From contig NZ_CP144555.1 of assembly GCF_036607905.1 (NCBI RefSeq), positions 5,270,001 to 5,334,000 on the forward strand: a stretch of 64,000 nucleotides of DNA, given 5' to 3'. This document shows positions 53,894 through 62,217 of this stretch, in pieces. The position numbers and the translations under genes were made by a program. This stretch comes from Streptomyces sp. SCSIO 75703 (lineage in GTDB: Bacteria > Actinomycetota > Actinomycetes > Streptomycetales > Streptomycetaceae). Numbering within the stretch: the stretch's first letter is position 1; the number at the start of each line of letters is the position of its first letter. A model generated the notes under the pieces. That model made no database searches. It worked only from the letters and a program-made list of their open reading frames with translations, and was not told the DNA's origin.

Positions 53894-54622
53894 ATGCGCG
53901 TCGAGATCTGGAGCGACATCGCCTGCCCCTGGTGCTACGTGGGCAAGGCCCGCTTCGAGAAGGCGCTCGCGGCCTTCCCGCACCGCGACGGCGTCGAGGT
54001 CGTCCACCGCTCCTTCGAGCTGGACCCCGGGCGGGCCAAGGGCGACGTCGAGCCCGTCCACGCCATGCTGACCGCCAAGTACAAGATGAGCGAGGCCCAG
54101 GCGCTGGCCGGCGAGGACCGCCTCGGCGCGCAGGCCGCCGCCGAGGGGCTGGACTACCGCAGCCGGGGCCGCGACCACGGCTCCACCTTCGACCTGCACC
54201 GTCTGCTGCACCTGGCCGCCGACCACGGTCGCCGGGAGGCGCTGCTCGACGCCTTCTACCGCGCCAACTTCGCCGCGGAGCGCTCCGTCTTCACCGACGA
54301 CGACCACGTCGTCGAGGTGGCCGTGGCCGCCGGTCTGGACAAGGACGCCGTGCGAGCCGTGCTCGCCGACCCCACGGCCTACGCGGAGCGGGTCCGCGCC
54401 GACGAGCGCGAGGCCGCGGCCCTCGGTGTCACCGGCGTCCCCTTCTTCGTCATCGACCGCGCCTACGGGGTCTCCGGCGCCCAGAGCGCCGAGGTCTTCA
54501 CCGACGCGCTCACCCGGGCCTGGGGGGAGCGCGCCCCGCTCGCCCCGGCCGCCCCCGGCGCGGAGGTCTGCGGCCCGGACGGGTGCGCGGTGGACGGGGC
54601 CGGGTCCGGCGCGGGCGCCTGA
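53894..54622 (+). CDS. DsbA-family (FrnE-like) oxidoreductase
   Basis: 242 residues with a thioredoxin fold and the redox motif C11-P-W-C14 near the start (EIWSDIACPWCYVGKARF). The helical insert and the GVTGVPFFVIDRAYGVSGAQ cis-Pro loop fit the cytoplasmic FrnE/2-hydroxychromene-2-carboxylate isomerase-like group; a second CX4C pair CGPDGC near the C-terminus (about residue 226) is an extra disulfide-capable motif. No signal peptide. Role is probably disulfide exchange under stress. Confidence 0.9.
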   Translation: MRVEIWSDIACPWCYVGKARFEKALAAFPHRDGVEVVHRSFELDPGRAKGDVEPVHAMLTAKYKMSEAQALAGEDRLGAQAAAEGLDYRSRGRDHGSTFDLHRLLHLAADHGRREALLDAFYRANFAAERSVFTDDDHVVEVAVAAGLDKDAVRAVLADPTAYAERVRADEREAAALGVTGVPFFVIDRAYGVSGAQSAEVFTDALTRAWGERAPLAPAAPGAEVCGPDGCAVDGAGSGAGA

Positions 54623-54640
54623 GCCGGCCGGGGACGGCAC

Positions 54641-54682
54641 CGGGCCGGGACCCCCCGTCCCACACGAGGGGGTCCCGGCCCG
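54641..54682. terminator. Bidirectional terminator
   Basis: Perfect 15-bp stem (54641-54655 with 54668-54682), 12-nt loop, between the FrnE-like gene and ectD. Confidence 0.92.
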
Positions 54683-54696
54683 GACGTCCGGACGGA

Positions 54697-55590
54697 TCAC
54701 CGCACGGGGGTGAAGTCCCGCGCGCCGATGTACTCGGGCCGGCGGACCGGCGCCGCGAACGGCTCCACTGCCGTGTTCTCCACGCTGTTGAAGACGATGA
54801 AGACGTTGCTGCGCGGGAACGGCGTGATGTTGTCGCCGGACCCGTGCATGGCGTTGCAGTCGAACCAGGTCGCCGAGCCGGCCTTGCCGGTGAAGAGCCG
54901 GATGCCGTGCTCCGAGGCCATCCGGGTCAGCGCCTCGTCGGAGGGCGTGCCCGCGTCCTGCATCTGGAGGGACTTCTTGTAGTTGTCCTTCGGCGTGGCC
55001 CCCGCGCACCCGAGGAACGTCTTGTGCGACCCCGGCATGATCATGAGTCCGCCGTTGGTGTCGTGGTTCTCGGTGAGTGCGATCGACACGGAGACCGTGC
55101 GCATGCGCGGCAGGCCGTCCTCGGCGTGCCAGGTCTCGAAGTCGGAGTGCCAGTAGAAGCCGCTGGCGCCGAAGCCGGGCTTGACGTTGATCCGCGACTG
55201 GTGGACGTAGACGTCCGAGCCGAGGATCTGACGGGCCCTGCCCACCACCCGTTCGTCGCGCACCAGGCCGGCGAAGACCTCGCTGATCCGGTGCACCTCG
55301 AAGACGGACCGGATCTCCTTGGACTTCGGCTCCACGATGGAGCGTTCGTCCGCGCGGATCTCCGGGTCGCCGACGAGCCGTTCCAGCTCGCGGTGGTAGA
55401 CGGCGACCTCGTCCGGACCGATCAGCCGGTCGATGGCGAGGAAGCCGTCCCGGTCGAAGGCCCGCAGGTCGTCGCCGGTGATGGGGCCGGGGGCGTCGAG
55501 GTCACTCCAGACCGCGGGGTCCTGCCGGGGGGTCGCCACCTCGGTGGCTCCGCGGGTGGGGTAGAGATCGGTGGTGGTGGTCACGGTCAC
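54697..55590 (-). CDS. ectD: Ectoine hydroxylase
   Basis: Fe(II)/2-oxoglutarate dioxygenase that turns ectoine into 5-hydroxyectoine. The 297 residues contain the iron ligands in WHSDFETWH (His-x-Asp) and CNAMHGSG (distal His), and the EctD region GFYWHSDFETWHAEDGLPRMR. GTG start directly after the ectC stop, with its SD GAGGAGG inside the ectC end. Confidence 0.96.
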   Translation of the reverse strand: MTVTTTTDLYPTRGATEVATPRQDPAVWSDLDAPGPITGDDLRAFDRDGFLAIDRLIGPDEVAVYHRELERLVGDPEIRADERSIVEPKSKEIRSVFEVHRISEVFAGLVRDERVVGRARQILGSDVYVHQSRINVKPGFGASGFYWHSDFETWHAEDGLPRMRTVSVSIALTENHDTNGGLMIMPGSHKTFLGCAGATPKDNYKKSLQMQDAGTPSDEALTRMASEHGIRLFTGKAGSATWFDCNAMHGSGDNITPFPRSNVFIVFNSVENTAVEPFAAPVRRPEYIGARDFTPVR

Positions 55591-55989
55591 TCACACCTCC
55601 TCGGTGAGCAGCGGGTAGACGCCGTTCTCGTCGTGGTCCTCCCGTCCGGTCACGGGCGGGTTGAAGACACAGATGCAGCGGAAGTCCTCCTTGACCTTGA
55701 GCGTGTGCCGCTCGTGGCCGTCCAGGAGGTACATGGTGCCGGGGGTGATGTGGTAGGTCTTCCCGGTCTCGCGGTCGGTCAGCTCGGCGTCGCCCTCCAC
55801 GCAGACGACGGCCTCGATGTGGTTGGCGTACCACATCGACGTCTCCGTACCGGCGTAGAGGATCGTCTCGTGCACGGAGAAGCCGACCTTCTCCTTGGCG
55901 AGGACGATGCGCTTGCTCTCCCAGGTGCCGGACGCGGACTTCACGTGCCGGTCGGTGCCTTCGATCTCCTTGAACGAACGGACGATCAC
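55591..55989 (-). CDS. ectC: L-ectoine synthase
   Basis: Cupin enzyme that cyclises N-γ-acetyl-diaminobutyrate to ectoine. 132 residues, family standard, with YANHIEAVVCVEG and PGTMYLLDGHERHTL cupin motifs. GTG start. An imperfect 15-bp hairpin (56031-56065) lies between it and ectB. Confidence 0.97.
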   Translation of the reverse strand: MIVRSFKEIEGTDRHVKSASGTWESKRIVLAKEKVGFSVHETILYAGTETSMWYANHIEAVVCVEGDAELTDRETGKTYHITPGTMYLLDGHERHTLKVKEDFRCICVFNPPVTGREDHDENGVYPLLTEEV

Positions 55990-56030
55990 GGTGGTGCGAT
56001 GCCTCCTCGGTGAGGGATGGGCGGATGGGA

Positions 56031-56065
56031 CCGGGGCCCGCGGCCGCGGGGGCCGCGGGCACCGG
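56031..56065 (-). promoter_or_regulatory. Hairpin in the ectB-ectC gap
   Basis: 15-bp stem (56031-56045 with 56051-56065) with one mismatch and 5-nt loop in a 97-nt gap. It may lower readthrough or protect the upstream mRNA. Confidence 0.65.
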
Positions 56066-56086
56066 AGCGCGGGGGCGCCGGGCGGG

Positions 56087-57358
56087 TCAGGCGGTCTCGC
56101 GCACGGCGCGGGCGAGGATCTTGAGGCCCTCGTCCAGCTCGTCGGGGGTGACGGTGAGGGCCGGCAGCAGCTTGACGACCTCGCTCTCGGGGCCGGAGGT
56201 CTCGATGAGCAGGCCCAGCTCGAAGGCGCGGCGCGCGATGCGGGTGGCGCGTTCCTTGTCGTGGAACTCCATGCCCCACACCAGGCCGCGGCCCCGGTAC
56301 TCGCGGACGTCGGCGAGGTTCTCCTCGGTGATGGAGATCAGGTGCTGCTCGACCTGCTCGCCGCGGGCCCGGGTCTGCTTCTCCATCGCCGACCCGTCGG
56401 CCCAGTAGGTCTCCAGCGCGGCGGTCGCGGTGACGAAGGCCGGGTTGTTGCCGCGGAAGGTGCCGTTGTGCTCGCCCGGCTCCCACACGTCCAGCTCCGG
56501 CTTGAACAGGCACAGCGACATGGGCAGGCCGTAGCCGCTGATCGACTTGGAGACGGTGACGATGTCCGGGGTGATGCCCGCCTCCTCGAAGGAGAAGAAG
56601 GCGCCGGTGCGTCCGCAGCCCATCTGGATGTCGTCGACGATGAGCAGCATGTCCTGGCGTTCGCACAGGTCGGCCAGGGCGCGCAGCCACTCGGGCCGGG
56701 CGACGTTGATGCCGCCCTCGCCCTGGACGGTCTCGACGATCACGGCGGCGGGCTTGTTGAGGCCGGAGCCCTGGTCCTCCAGCAGCCGCTCGAACCAGAG
56801 GAAGTCCTCGACCTTGCCGTCGAAGTAGTTGTCGAACGGCATCGGCGTGCCGTGGACCAGCGGAATGCCGGCCCCGGCCCGCTTGAAGGCGTTGCCGGTG
56901 ACGGCGAGCGAGCCCAGGGACATGCCGTGGAAGGCGTTGGTGAAGGAGACGATCGCCTCCCGGCCCTTGACCTTCCGGGCCAGCTTGAGCGCCGACTCCA
57001 CGGCGTTGGTGCCGGTCGGGCCCGGGAACATGACCTTGTACGGAAGGTCACGGGGGCGCAGCACCAGGTTCTGGAAGGTCTCCAGGAAGCGGCGTTTGGC
57101 GGTGGTCGACATGTCGAGACCGTGCGTGACGCCGTCTCGCTCCAGGTAGTCGATGAGTGCCCGTTTCAGCACGGGGTTGTTGTGGCCGTAGTTGAGCGAG
57201 CCTGCTCCGGCGAAGAAGTCGAGGTACTCGTGGCCGTCCTCGTCGTACATGCGGCTGCCGTGCGCACGGTCGAAGACAGTGGGCCAGCCGCGGCAGTAGC
57301 TGCGTACCTCGGACTCCAGGGTCTCGAAGACACTCAGGTCGGGCTGGGTGATGGTCAC
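56087..57358 (-). CDS. ectB: Diaminobutyrate-2-oxoglutarate transaminase
   Basis: PLP enzyme that makes L-2,4-diaminobutyrate from aspartate semialdehyde. The 423 residues include the class III marks FFAGAGSLNYGHNNP, GCGRTGAFFSFEEAGITPDIVTVSKSISGYGLP (PLP lysine in SKS) and FRGNNPAF. GTG 57358 with GAGGAG ten nt upstream was preferred; the frame extends to 57421 without support. Confidence 0.96.
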   Translation of the reverse strand: MTITQPDLSVFETLESEVRSYCRGWPTVFDRAHGSRMYDEDGHEYLDFFAGAGSLNYGHNNPVLKRALIDYLERDGVTHGLDMSTTAKRRFLETFQNLVLRPRDLPYKVMFPGPTGTNAVESALKLARKVKGREAIVSFTNAFHGMSLGSLAVTGNAFKRAGAGIPLVHGTPMPFDNYFDGKVEDFLWFERLLEDQGSGLNKPAAVIVETVQGEGGINVARPEWLRALADLCERQDMLLIVDDIQMGCGRTGAFFSFEEAGITPDIVTVSKSISGYGLPMSLCLFKPELDVWEPGEHNGTFRGNNPAFVTATAALETYWADGSAMEKQTRARGEQVEQHLISITEENLADVREYRGRGLVWGMEFHDKERATRIARRAFELGLLIETSGPESEVVKLLPALTVTPDELDEGLKILARAVRETA

Positions 57359-57530
57359 GACGAATCGCTCCTCGTTGCGTGAGGTTCGGTGAGAGGGGAG
57401 GCCGGACGGATGCCGGGGCACCGGAGGACCGGTGGGGCCCGGTGGGACCGGTGTGGTCCCGGCGGGAGGGCCGTCGGGGCGGCCGGGACCCGGCGCGGGG
57501 ATCCGGCAGGGGGCCGGCGCCGGGGAGGGG

Positions 57531-58067
57531 TCAGGGGGCCGGCGGGGGAGAGCCGGTCGCGCTGGTCAGGGGTCCGATGCGGTACAGGACCTCGGGTTCG
57601 TGCGGTCCGTCGGGGAAGAGGCCGGCGTCGAACAGCACCTCGCGCTCCAGCCGTGCGCCGTGCCGCTCGGCGAACGAGGTGAACAGCCGCCGGGAGGCGC
57701 TGTTGTCCGGCGCGATGGTCGTCTCCACAGTGTGCACCGAGGGCCGCCCGGCGGCCACGCGGGCGTACAGGGCGTCCAGCATCGCGGCGGCGACCCGGCG
57801 TCCGCGGTACGCCTCGTCGACGGCCACCTGCCAGATCAGGAGGGTGTCGGGGCGGTCCGGCCGGAGGTAGCCGGTGACGAAGCCGAAGGGCTCGCCGTGC
57901 TCGTCGCGGGCCACGGCCGACGTGGCGGCGAAGTCGCGGCACCAGAGCAGATAGCTGTAGGACGAGTTCAGGTCGAGGACCCGGGAATCCCTCGCCAGCC
58001 GCCACAGGGCGGCCCCGTCGGCCACTCTCGGACGGTCGATTTGCAGGTCTGCTTGCGCGGCAGTCAT
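57531..58067 (-). CDS. ectA: L-2,4-diaminobutyrate acetyltransferase
   Basis: GNAT enzyme that acetylates diaminobutyrate, the first committed step of ectoine synthesis. 178 residues; acetyl-CoA motif VDEAYRGRRVAAAMLDAL and NSSYSYLLWCRDF near the start. ATG 58067 follows TAAATT by 8 nt without an SD, so the mRNA is probably leaderless. It heads ectABCD; 172 nt separate it from ectB. Osmotic induction is expected. Confidence 0.95.
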   Translation of the reverse strand: MTAAQADLQIDRPRVADGAALWRLARDSRVLDLNSSYSYLLWCRDFAATSAVARDEHGEPFGFVTGYLRPDRPDTLLIWQVAVDEAYRGRRVAAAMLDALYARVAAGRPSVHTVETTIAPDNSASRRLFTSFAERHGARLEREVLFDAGLFPDGPHEPEVLYRIGPLTSATGSPPPAP

Positions 58068-58075
58068 GCGAATTG

Positions 58076-58081
58076 AATTTA
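58076..58081 (-). promoter_or_regulatory. Leaderless-type -10 box of ectA
   Basis: TAAATT on the - strand, 8 nt before the ATG at 58067. Confidence 0.65.
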
Positions 58082-58085
58082 CCCA

Positions 58086-58099
58086 GCGAAATGCGAAAT
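58086..58099. promoter_or_regulatory. Tandem heptamer at the ectA promoter
   Basis: GCGAAAT repeated twice in tandem lies in the spacer between the -10 box and the expected -35 position of ectA. ATGC-N6-GCAT (58091-58104) overlaps it. Confidence 0.45.
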
Positions 58100-58396
58100 T
58101 GCATCGCCGGACGGGGTTACGAATGAGGGTGTCGTGTGTTATCACGCGGGCGCGTGCTGCCGCGCGAGGCTTCGGCGATATGGGTGGGTTTGGCCTGGTT
58201 AAAATACGCAAAACGGGCGCCGTGTGTATCGGGTCACAATCGCGTAACCCATGCGCGCGGCGCCCGGACGGCCCCCTCGGGGGTCCGTGAAATCCCTGCG
58301 TTTAGCCTCGAAGAAAGCGGGCAGAAGAATACGGGAAGCTGTTTTGAAGAGAATTCATTAATTCTATTTGTGTGAGCTTTGGAAATTACGCCGAAT
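58100..58396. other. AT-rich intergenic region upstream of ectA
   Basis: Markedly lower GC than the rest of the window. It holds an 8-bp stem (58215-58222 with 58258-58265) around 35 nt, a following CCCCC/GGGGG hairpin near 58266-58288, and a perfect AGAATT-CATT-AATTCT palindrome at 58350-58365. These may be the terminator of the aminotransferase gene plus operators for ectABCD. Confidence 0.6.
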
Positions 58397-59527
58397 TCAC
58401 GCGTGCGACAGACCGGCGCCGACCGCCTCGTCCCAGGCCGTGCCGGCCGCCCGGCGGGCCCCCGCCGGATCGCACACCGCGCCCGTCCGCGTCAGCGCCG
58501 ACCCGAGGGCCGTCAGGCACGCCTCCACGGAGGCGCGGGCCGCGTGCGGACCGTAGTGGTTGACCCGGATCATCTCGCCGGCCAGCGCGCCCCCGCCCGC
58601 CGCCAGGGGCAGCGCCGGATCGGCCGCCAGGGCGCGGGCCACCAGCGCGGAGGCGTCGGTGCCGGCCGGGGTCCGCAGCGTCGTCGCCACCGGGGCCGCC
58701 TCCCGCGCGTCGCGCACGTAGGGCTCCAGGCCGCCGCCCAGCGCGAGCGCCCCGGCCCGGGTGGCCGCCGCCGCGGCGGCGTGCCGCGCCCGCACCGCGC
58801 CGGCGCCCGCCTCCTCGATGCGCGCGAGGCACGCCTCCAGCGCCACCATCTCCACCTGCGCCGGAGCGTGCGGCAGCGCCGTGCGCCCCGCGTCCGTCCA
58901 GCGCTCCTTCCAGTCCAGCAGCGAGAGGTACGAGCGGCGCGGCGCCCCCGGGTTCGCCGCCATGCGCGCCCACGCCCGCTCGCTGACCGACACCGCCGAC
59001 ACCCCGGCGGGGCCGCCCATCGCCTTCTGCGCGCCGATCACGCACAGGTCCACGCCCCAGGCGTCCGGCAGCACCGGCTCGGCGCCCACGGAGGCCACCG
59101 CGTCCAGGTAGAACAGCGCGCCGTGCTCCCGCACCACGTCGCCGATGCCCGCGACCGGGTTGGTGTTGCCGGTCGCCGCCTCCGCGTGCACCAGGGAGAC
59201 GAAGCCGATCTCCGGGTGCGCGGCGAAGGCGTCCCGGACCTGCGCGGCGGTGACCGCCGTGTGGAAGGGCACGGCGAGGTCGTGGACCGTGGCGCCGCAG
59301 TCCCGCAGCCAGTTGCCGAAGGTCTGCCCGTAGGGGCCGGTGACGATGTTCAGGGCGACGGTGTCCGGACCGGCCGTGCCGCGGATCGCGGCCTCCAGCG
59401 GCAGCAGTGCCTCGCCCTGCATGATCACCACGTCCTGCCGGGTGTCCAGCAGCCGCGCCACCCGGTCCTCGATCGCGGCGAAGTGGCCGGCGGTCATGGG
59501 TGCCAGGTCCAGGAAGGGGTGGGTCAC
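58397..59527 (-). CDS. Class V aminotransferase (alanine-glyoxylate / pyridoxamine-pyruvate type)
   Basis: 376 residues. PLP lysine is in VIGAQKAMGGPAGVSAV, with LVHAEAATGNTNPVAGI and LFYLDAVASVGAEP upstream, typical of the small alanine-glyoxylate group. GTG 59527 has GAGGAG nine nt upstream. The gene lies upstream of ectABCD on the same strand but is separated by 329 bases of AT-rich DNA, so co-transcription is doubtful. Real substrate unknown. Confidence 0.88.
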   Translation of the reverse strand: MTHPFLDLAPMTAGHFAAIEDRVARLLDTRQDVVIMQGEALLPLEAAIRGTAGPDTVALNIVTGPYGQTFGNWLRDCGATVHDLAVPFHTAVTAAQVRDAFAAHPEIGFVSLVHAEAATGNTNPVAGIGDVVREHGALFYLDAVASVGAEPVLPDAWGVDLCVIGAQKAMGGPAGVSAVSVSERAWARMAANPGAPRRSYLSLLDWKERWTDAGRTALPHAPAQVEMVALEACLARIEEAGAGAVRARHAAAAAATRAGALALGGGLEPYVRDAREAAPVATTLRTPAGTDASALVARALAADPALPLAAGGGALAGEMIRVNHYGPHAARASVEACLTALGSALTRTGAVCDPAGARRAAGTAWDEAVGAGLSHA

Positions 59528-59743
59528 GGCGGTGCTCTCCTCACTCGGCGGCGGACGGGACCGTACGAGGCGGACGGACGGGTCCGAGCGTAGTGCCGGG
59601 CCCGTGCGCGCCGCCGGGGGCGCTGCCGTCCGTTGCCACACCCCCACGGGCGGAATTATTGCTTCCGCCTTGGTGGGGCCGTCCACCGGGCCGGGCGCGG
59701 ACGGGTCCGCGGCGGCCCCTCGAAGCACCCCGGGACCACCGTC

Positions 59744-59749
59744 TAAGGT
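59744..59749 (+). promoter_or_regulatory. Leaderless-type -10 box
   Basis: TAAGGT, 7 nt before the ATG at 59757. Confidence 0.65.
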
Positions 59750-59756
59750 GCCGGAC

Positions 59757-60854
59757 ATGAGCGATCGCGCGGTGCTGCATGTGAAGGGTCGGGTGCTCGT
59801 CGGACCGGCGGACGAGGACGTCCGCGACGAGGTGTGGGTGATCGACGGCCGGATCTCGTACGACCGCCCCGCCGGGGCCGGCGACGTCCGCACCGTCGAG
59901 GGCTGGGCGCTGCCCGGACTGGTCGACGCCCACTGCCACGTCGGTCTCGACGAGCACGGCGCGGTGCCCGCCGAGACGGCCGAGAAGCAGGCGCTGACCG
60001 AACGGGACGCGGGCACGCTGCTGCTGCGCGACGCCGGCTCGCCCTCCGACACCCGCTGGATCGACGACCGCGAGGACCTGCCGAAGATCATCCGGGCGGG
60101 CCGGCACATCGCCCGCACCCGCCGCTACATCCGCAACTACGCCTGGGAGGTCGAGCCCGAGGACCTGGTCGCCCACGTCGCCCGGGAGGCCCGGCGCGGC
60201 GACGGCTGGGTCAAGCTGGTCGGCGACTGGATCGACCGCGACCTCGGCGACCTGTCCGCCTGCTGGCCGCGCGAGGCGGTCGAGGCGGCGAGCGCCGAGG
60301 CCCACCGGCTGGGTGCCCGCGTCACCGCGCACTGCTTCGCCGAGGACTCCCTGCGGGACCTGGTGGAGGCCGGCATCGACTGCGTGGAGCACGCGACGGG
60401 GCTCACCGACGAGACCATCCCCCTCTTCGCCGAGCGGGGCGTCGCCATCGTGCCGACCCTCGTCAACATCGCCACCTTCCCGGGGCTCGCCGACGGCGGC
60501 GAGAAGCGCTACCCCGGCTGGGCCGCCCACATGCGCCGGCTCCACGCCCGCCGCTACGAGACCGTGCGCAACGCCTACGACGCCGGGGTCCCGGTCTTCG
60601 TCGGCACCGACGCCGGCGGCACCCTCGCGCACGGGCTGGCCGCGGCGGAGGTGGCCGAACTGGTCACCGCCGGCATCCCGCCCGTCGAGGCCGTGGCGGC
60701 GACGACGTGGGCCGCCCGGCGCTGGCTCGGCCGCCCCGGGCTCGACGAGGGCGCACCGGCGGACCTGGTGGTGTACGAGAGCGACCCGCGCGCGGACGTG
60801 CGGGTGCTCGGCGCTCCGCGCCGGGTGGTGCTGAACGGGCGGGTCGTCGGTTAA
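59757..60854 (+). CDS. Amidohydrolase-family protein (imidazolonepropionase-like)
   Basis: 365 residues with composite β-sandwich and TIM-barrel. The metal motif HxH is in LPGLVDAHCHVGLD (about residue 63), His in RVTAHCFAEDS and CVEHATGL, and the catalytic Asp in FVGTDAGGTLAHG. The C-terminal PADLVVYESDPRADVRVLG strand returns to the sandwich. This matches the prolidase/imidazolonepropionase-like group of amidohydrolases; substrate unknown. Start set by the -10 box 7 nt upstream. Confidence 0.87.
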   Translation: MSDRAVLHVKGRVLVGPADEDVRDEVWVIDGRISYDRPAGAGDVRTVEGWALPGLVDAHCHVGLDEHGAVPAETAEKQALTERDAGTLLLRDAGSPSDTRWIDDREDLPKIIRAGRHIARTRRYIRNYAWEVEPEDLVAHVAREARRGDGWVKLVGDWIDRDLGDLSACWPREAVEAASAEAHRLGARVTAHCFAEDSLRDLVEAGIDCVEHATGLTDETIPLFAERGVAIVPTLVNIATFPGLADGGEKRYPGWAAHMRRLHARRYETVRNAYDAGVPVFVGTDAGGTLAHGLAAAEVAELVTAGIPPVEAVAATTWAARRWLGRPGLDEGAPADLVVYESDPRADVRVLGAPRRVVLNGRVVG

Positions 60855-61000
60855 CCGTGGGGAGTGAAGCGGACGAACGCCCGTCCAGGGAAGATTCGAA
60901 AAAGCGGGCGGAAACCCCTCGATGGAGTGAAGTAACCCAGGAACGCTGACGGTTGGCGGGCGGGCGGGGACATCCTTTCCGGGTCCCAAGCATGTCGCTC

Positions 61001-61019
61001 ATGCGTGTCCCACACGCAT
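61001..61019. promoter_or_regulatory. Palindrome before the LAXTG protein gene
   Basis: ATGCGTGT-CCC-ACACGCAT, perfect 8-bp arms, 23 bases before the TTG start. Operator or leader hairpin. Confidence 0.5.
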
Positions 61020-61042
61020 GTCTTTCTGGGGGTCCCACCACC

Positions 61043-62014
61043 TTGAACGGCAACACCTTCCGCATGCCCGCACGCCGCCTGGTCACCGTCGCGGCGGCCA
61101 CGGCCCTGGCCGCCGGTCCCGCGGTCCTGGCCGGGGCGGGCACCGCCCACGCCACCGAGGAGCAGGGGCGCGCGAGCGCCGTCGTCCTGCGCACCGGGCT
61201 CGACGTGGCCCTGCTCAACAAGACCGTGCAGCTCCCGCTCGCCGTCACCCTCAACGAGGTCCAGGCGCCCGAGAGCGCGCAGCAGACGGCGCTCACCGCC
61301 CGGCTGGACGGTGTCGACGGCGGCAGGCCCTTCAGCGTCCTGCGGGCCGACGTGGCCGACGCCAAGGCCACCGTGACCGAGACCAAGGCCGAGGGGTACA
61401 CCAACCTCGTCCGGGCCAAGGTGCACGTGCCCGGCCTGCCGCTGCTGTCGGTCATCGAGGTGGAGCAGGTCACCTCCCAGGCGACCTGCGAGGCCGGCGG
61501 GAAGCCGGTCGCCTCGTCCAACCTGCTCGGCTCGGTGACGGTCCTCGGCAAGAAGGTCACCCTGACCGCCGGCGGCACCACGGAGGTCAAGGTGCCCGGC
61601 GTCGGCGAGGTCCGCCTCGACCTGTCCCGCTCCGAGACCACCTCCCGTACGGCGGCGGCCACCGCCCTCGAACTCAAGGTGTCCGTCAACCCGCTCGACC
61701 TCAACGTGGCCGAGGTCGACGGCACGGTGACGCTGGCGAAGGCCACCTGCGAGAGCCCGGCCGCGCCCGCCGAGAAGGAACCGGAGACCGCCGAGCCGGC
61801 CCCCGCGACCACGCCCGCCGACGAGGAAGCGCCGGGGCGGAAGCCCGCGGACGAGACGGTCGCCGACGTGAAGCCGCAGGGCGCCCCGGCGGCCAAGGCC
61901 GACCTCGCCGCGACCGGCGGCAACTCGGCCACGCCGTACATCGCGGGCGGCGCCTGCGCGCTGGTGCTGGCCGGCGGTGGCGCCCTCTACCTGGCCCGGC
62001 GCCGCCACGGCTAG
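61043..62014 (+). CDS. SCO1860-family LAXTG-anchored surface protein
   Basis: 323-residue secreted protein. It has a basic N-terminus, signal helix ending around AGAGTAHA, a β-rich extracellular domain with two cysteines (SQATCEAGG and AKATCESP), an acidic Pro/Ala stalk (about 240-285), the sortase E-type signal LAATG at about residue 290, a hydrophobic helix and an RRRHG tail. Sortase E would anchor it to the wall of aerial structures. TTG 61043 was chosen for GGGGG ten nt upstream; ATG 61064 is an alternative. It is followed by hairpin repeat B and by a terminator. Confidence 0.88.
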   Translation: MNGNTFRMPARRLVTVAAATALAAGPAVLAGAGTAHATEEQGRASAVVLRTGLDVALLNKTVQLPLAVTLNEVQAPESAQQTALTARLDGVDGGRPFSVLRADVADAKATVTETKAEGYTNLVRAKVHVPGLPLLSVIEVEQVTSQATCEAGGKPVASSNLLGSVTVLGKKVTLTAGGTTEVKVPGVGEVRLDLSRSETTSRTAAATALELKVSVNPLDLNVAEVDGTVTLAKATCESPAAPAEKEPETAEPAPATTPADEEAPGRKPADETVADVKPQGAPAAKADLAATGGNSATPYIAGGACALVLAGGGALYLARRRHG

Positions 62015-62060
62015 AGCCTCTCGTTTGGGATCACGCCGGGCTCGCGGGGTCCGGCAGGAC
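62015..62060 (+). repeat. Hairpin repeat element, copy B
   Basis: Starts directly after the stop TAG. 62027-62055 is the exact reverse complement of 41603-41631; the left flank CTCTCGTTT resembles copy A. The right arm has changed (AGGACTGA instead of CTGATCCC), so the full hairpin no longer forms. Confidence 0.75.
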
Positions 62061-62069
62061 TGACGGCAG

Positions 62070-62107
62070 CGGGGCCCCGGCGTCCGGACGCGGACACCGG
62101 GGCCCCG
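62070..62107. terminator. Bidirectional terminator
   Basis: 17-bp stem (62070-62086 with 62091-62107) with one G-T pair and a 4-nt loop, between the LAXTG gene and the convergent cobC-type gene. Confidence 0.85.
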
Positions 62108-62217
62108 GCGCGGCGCCTCCCGCGGGCACGGGCGCGCACGCGCCCCCCGCGGGGCTCGGGCCCGCCGGCCTTCAGGGTGACGAGCCGTCGCCGCCGCGCG
62201 CCCGCGCCCCGCGGGGC

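Noticed and set aside
60855..61042. Cobalamin riboswitch in front of the LAXTG gene
   Set aside because: No B12 box (AGCCACTG type) is present; only a simple palindrome.
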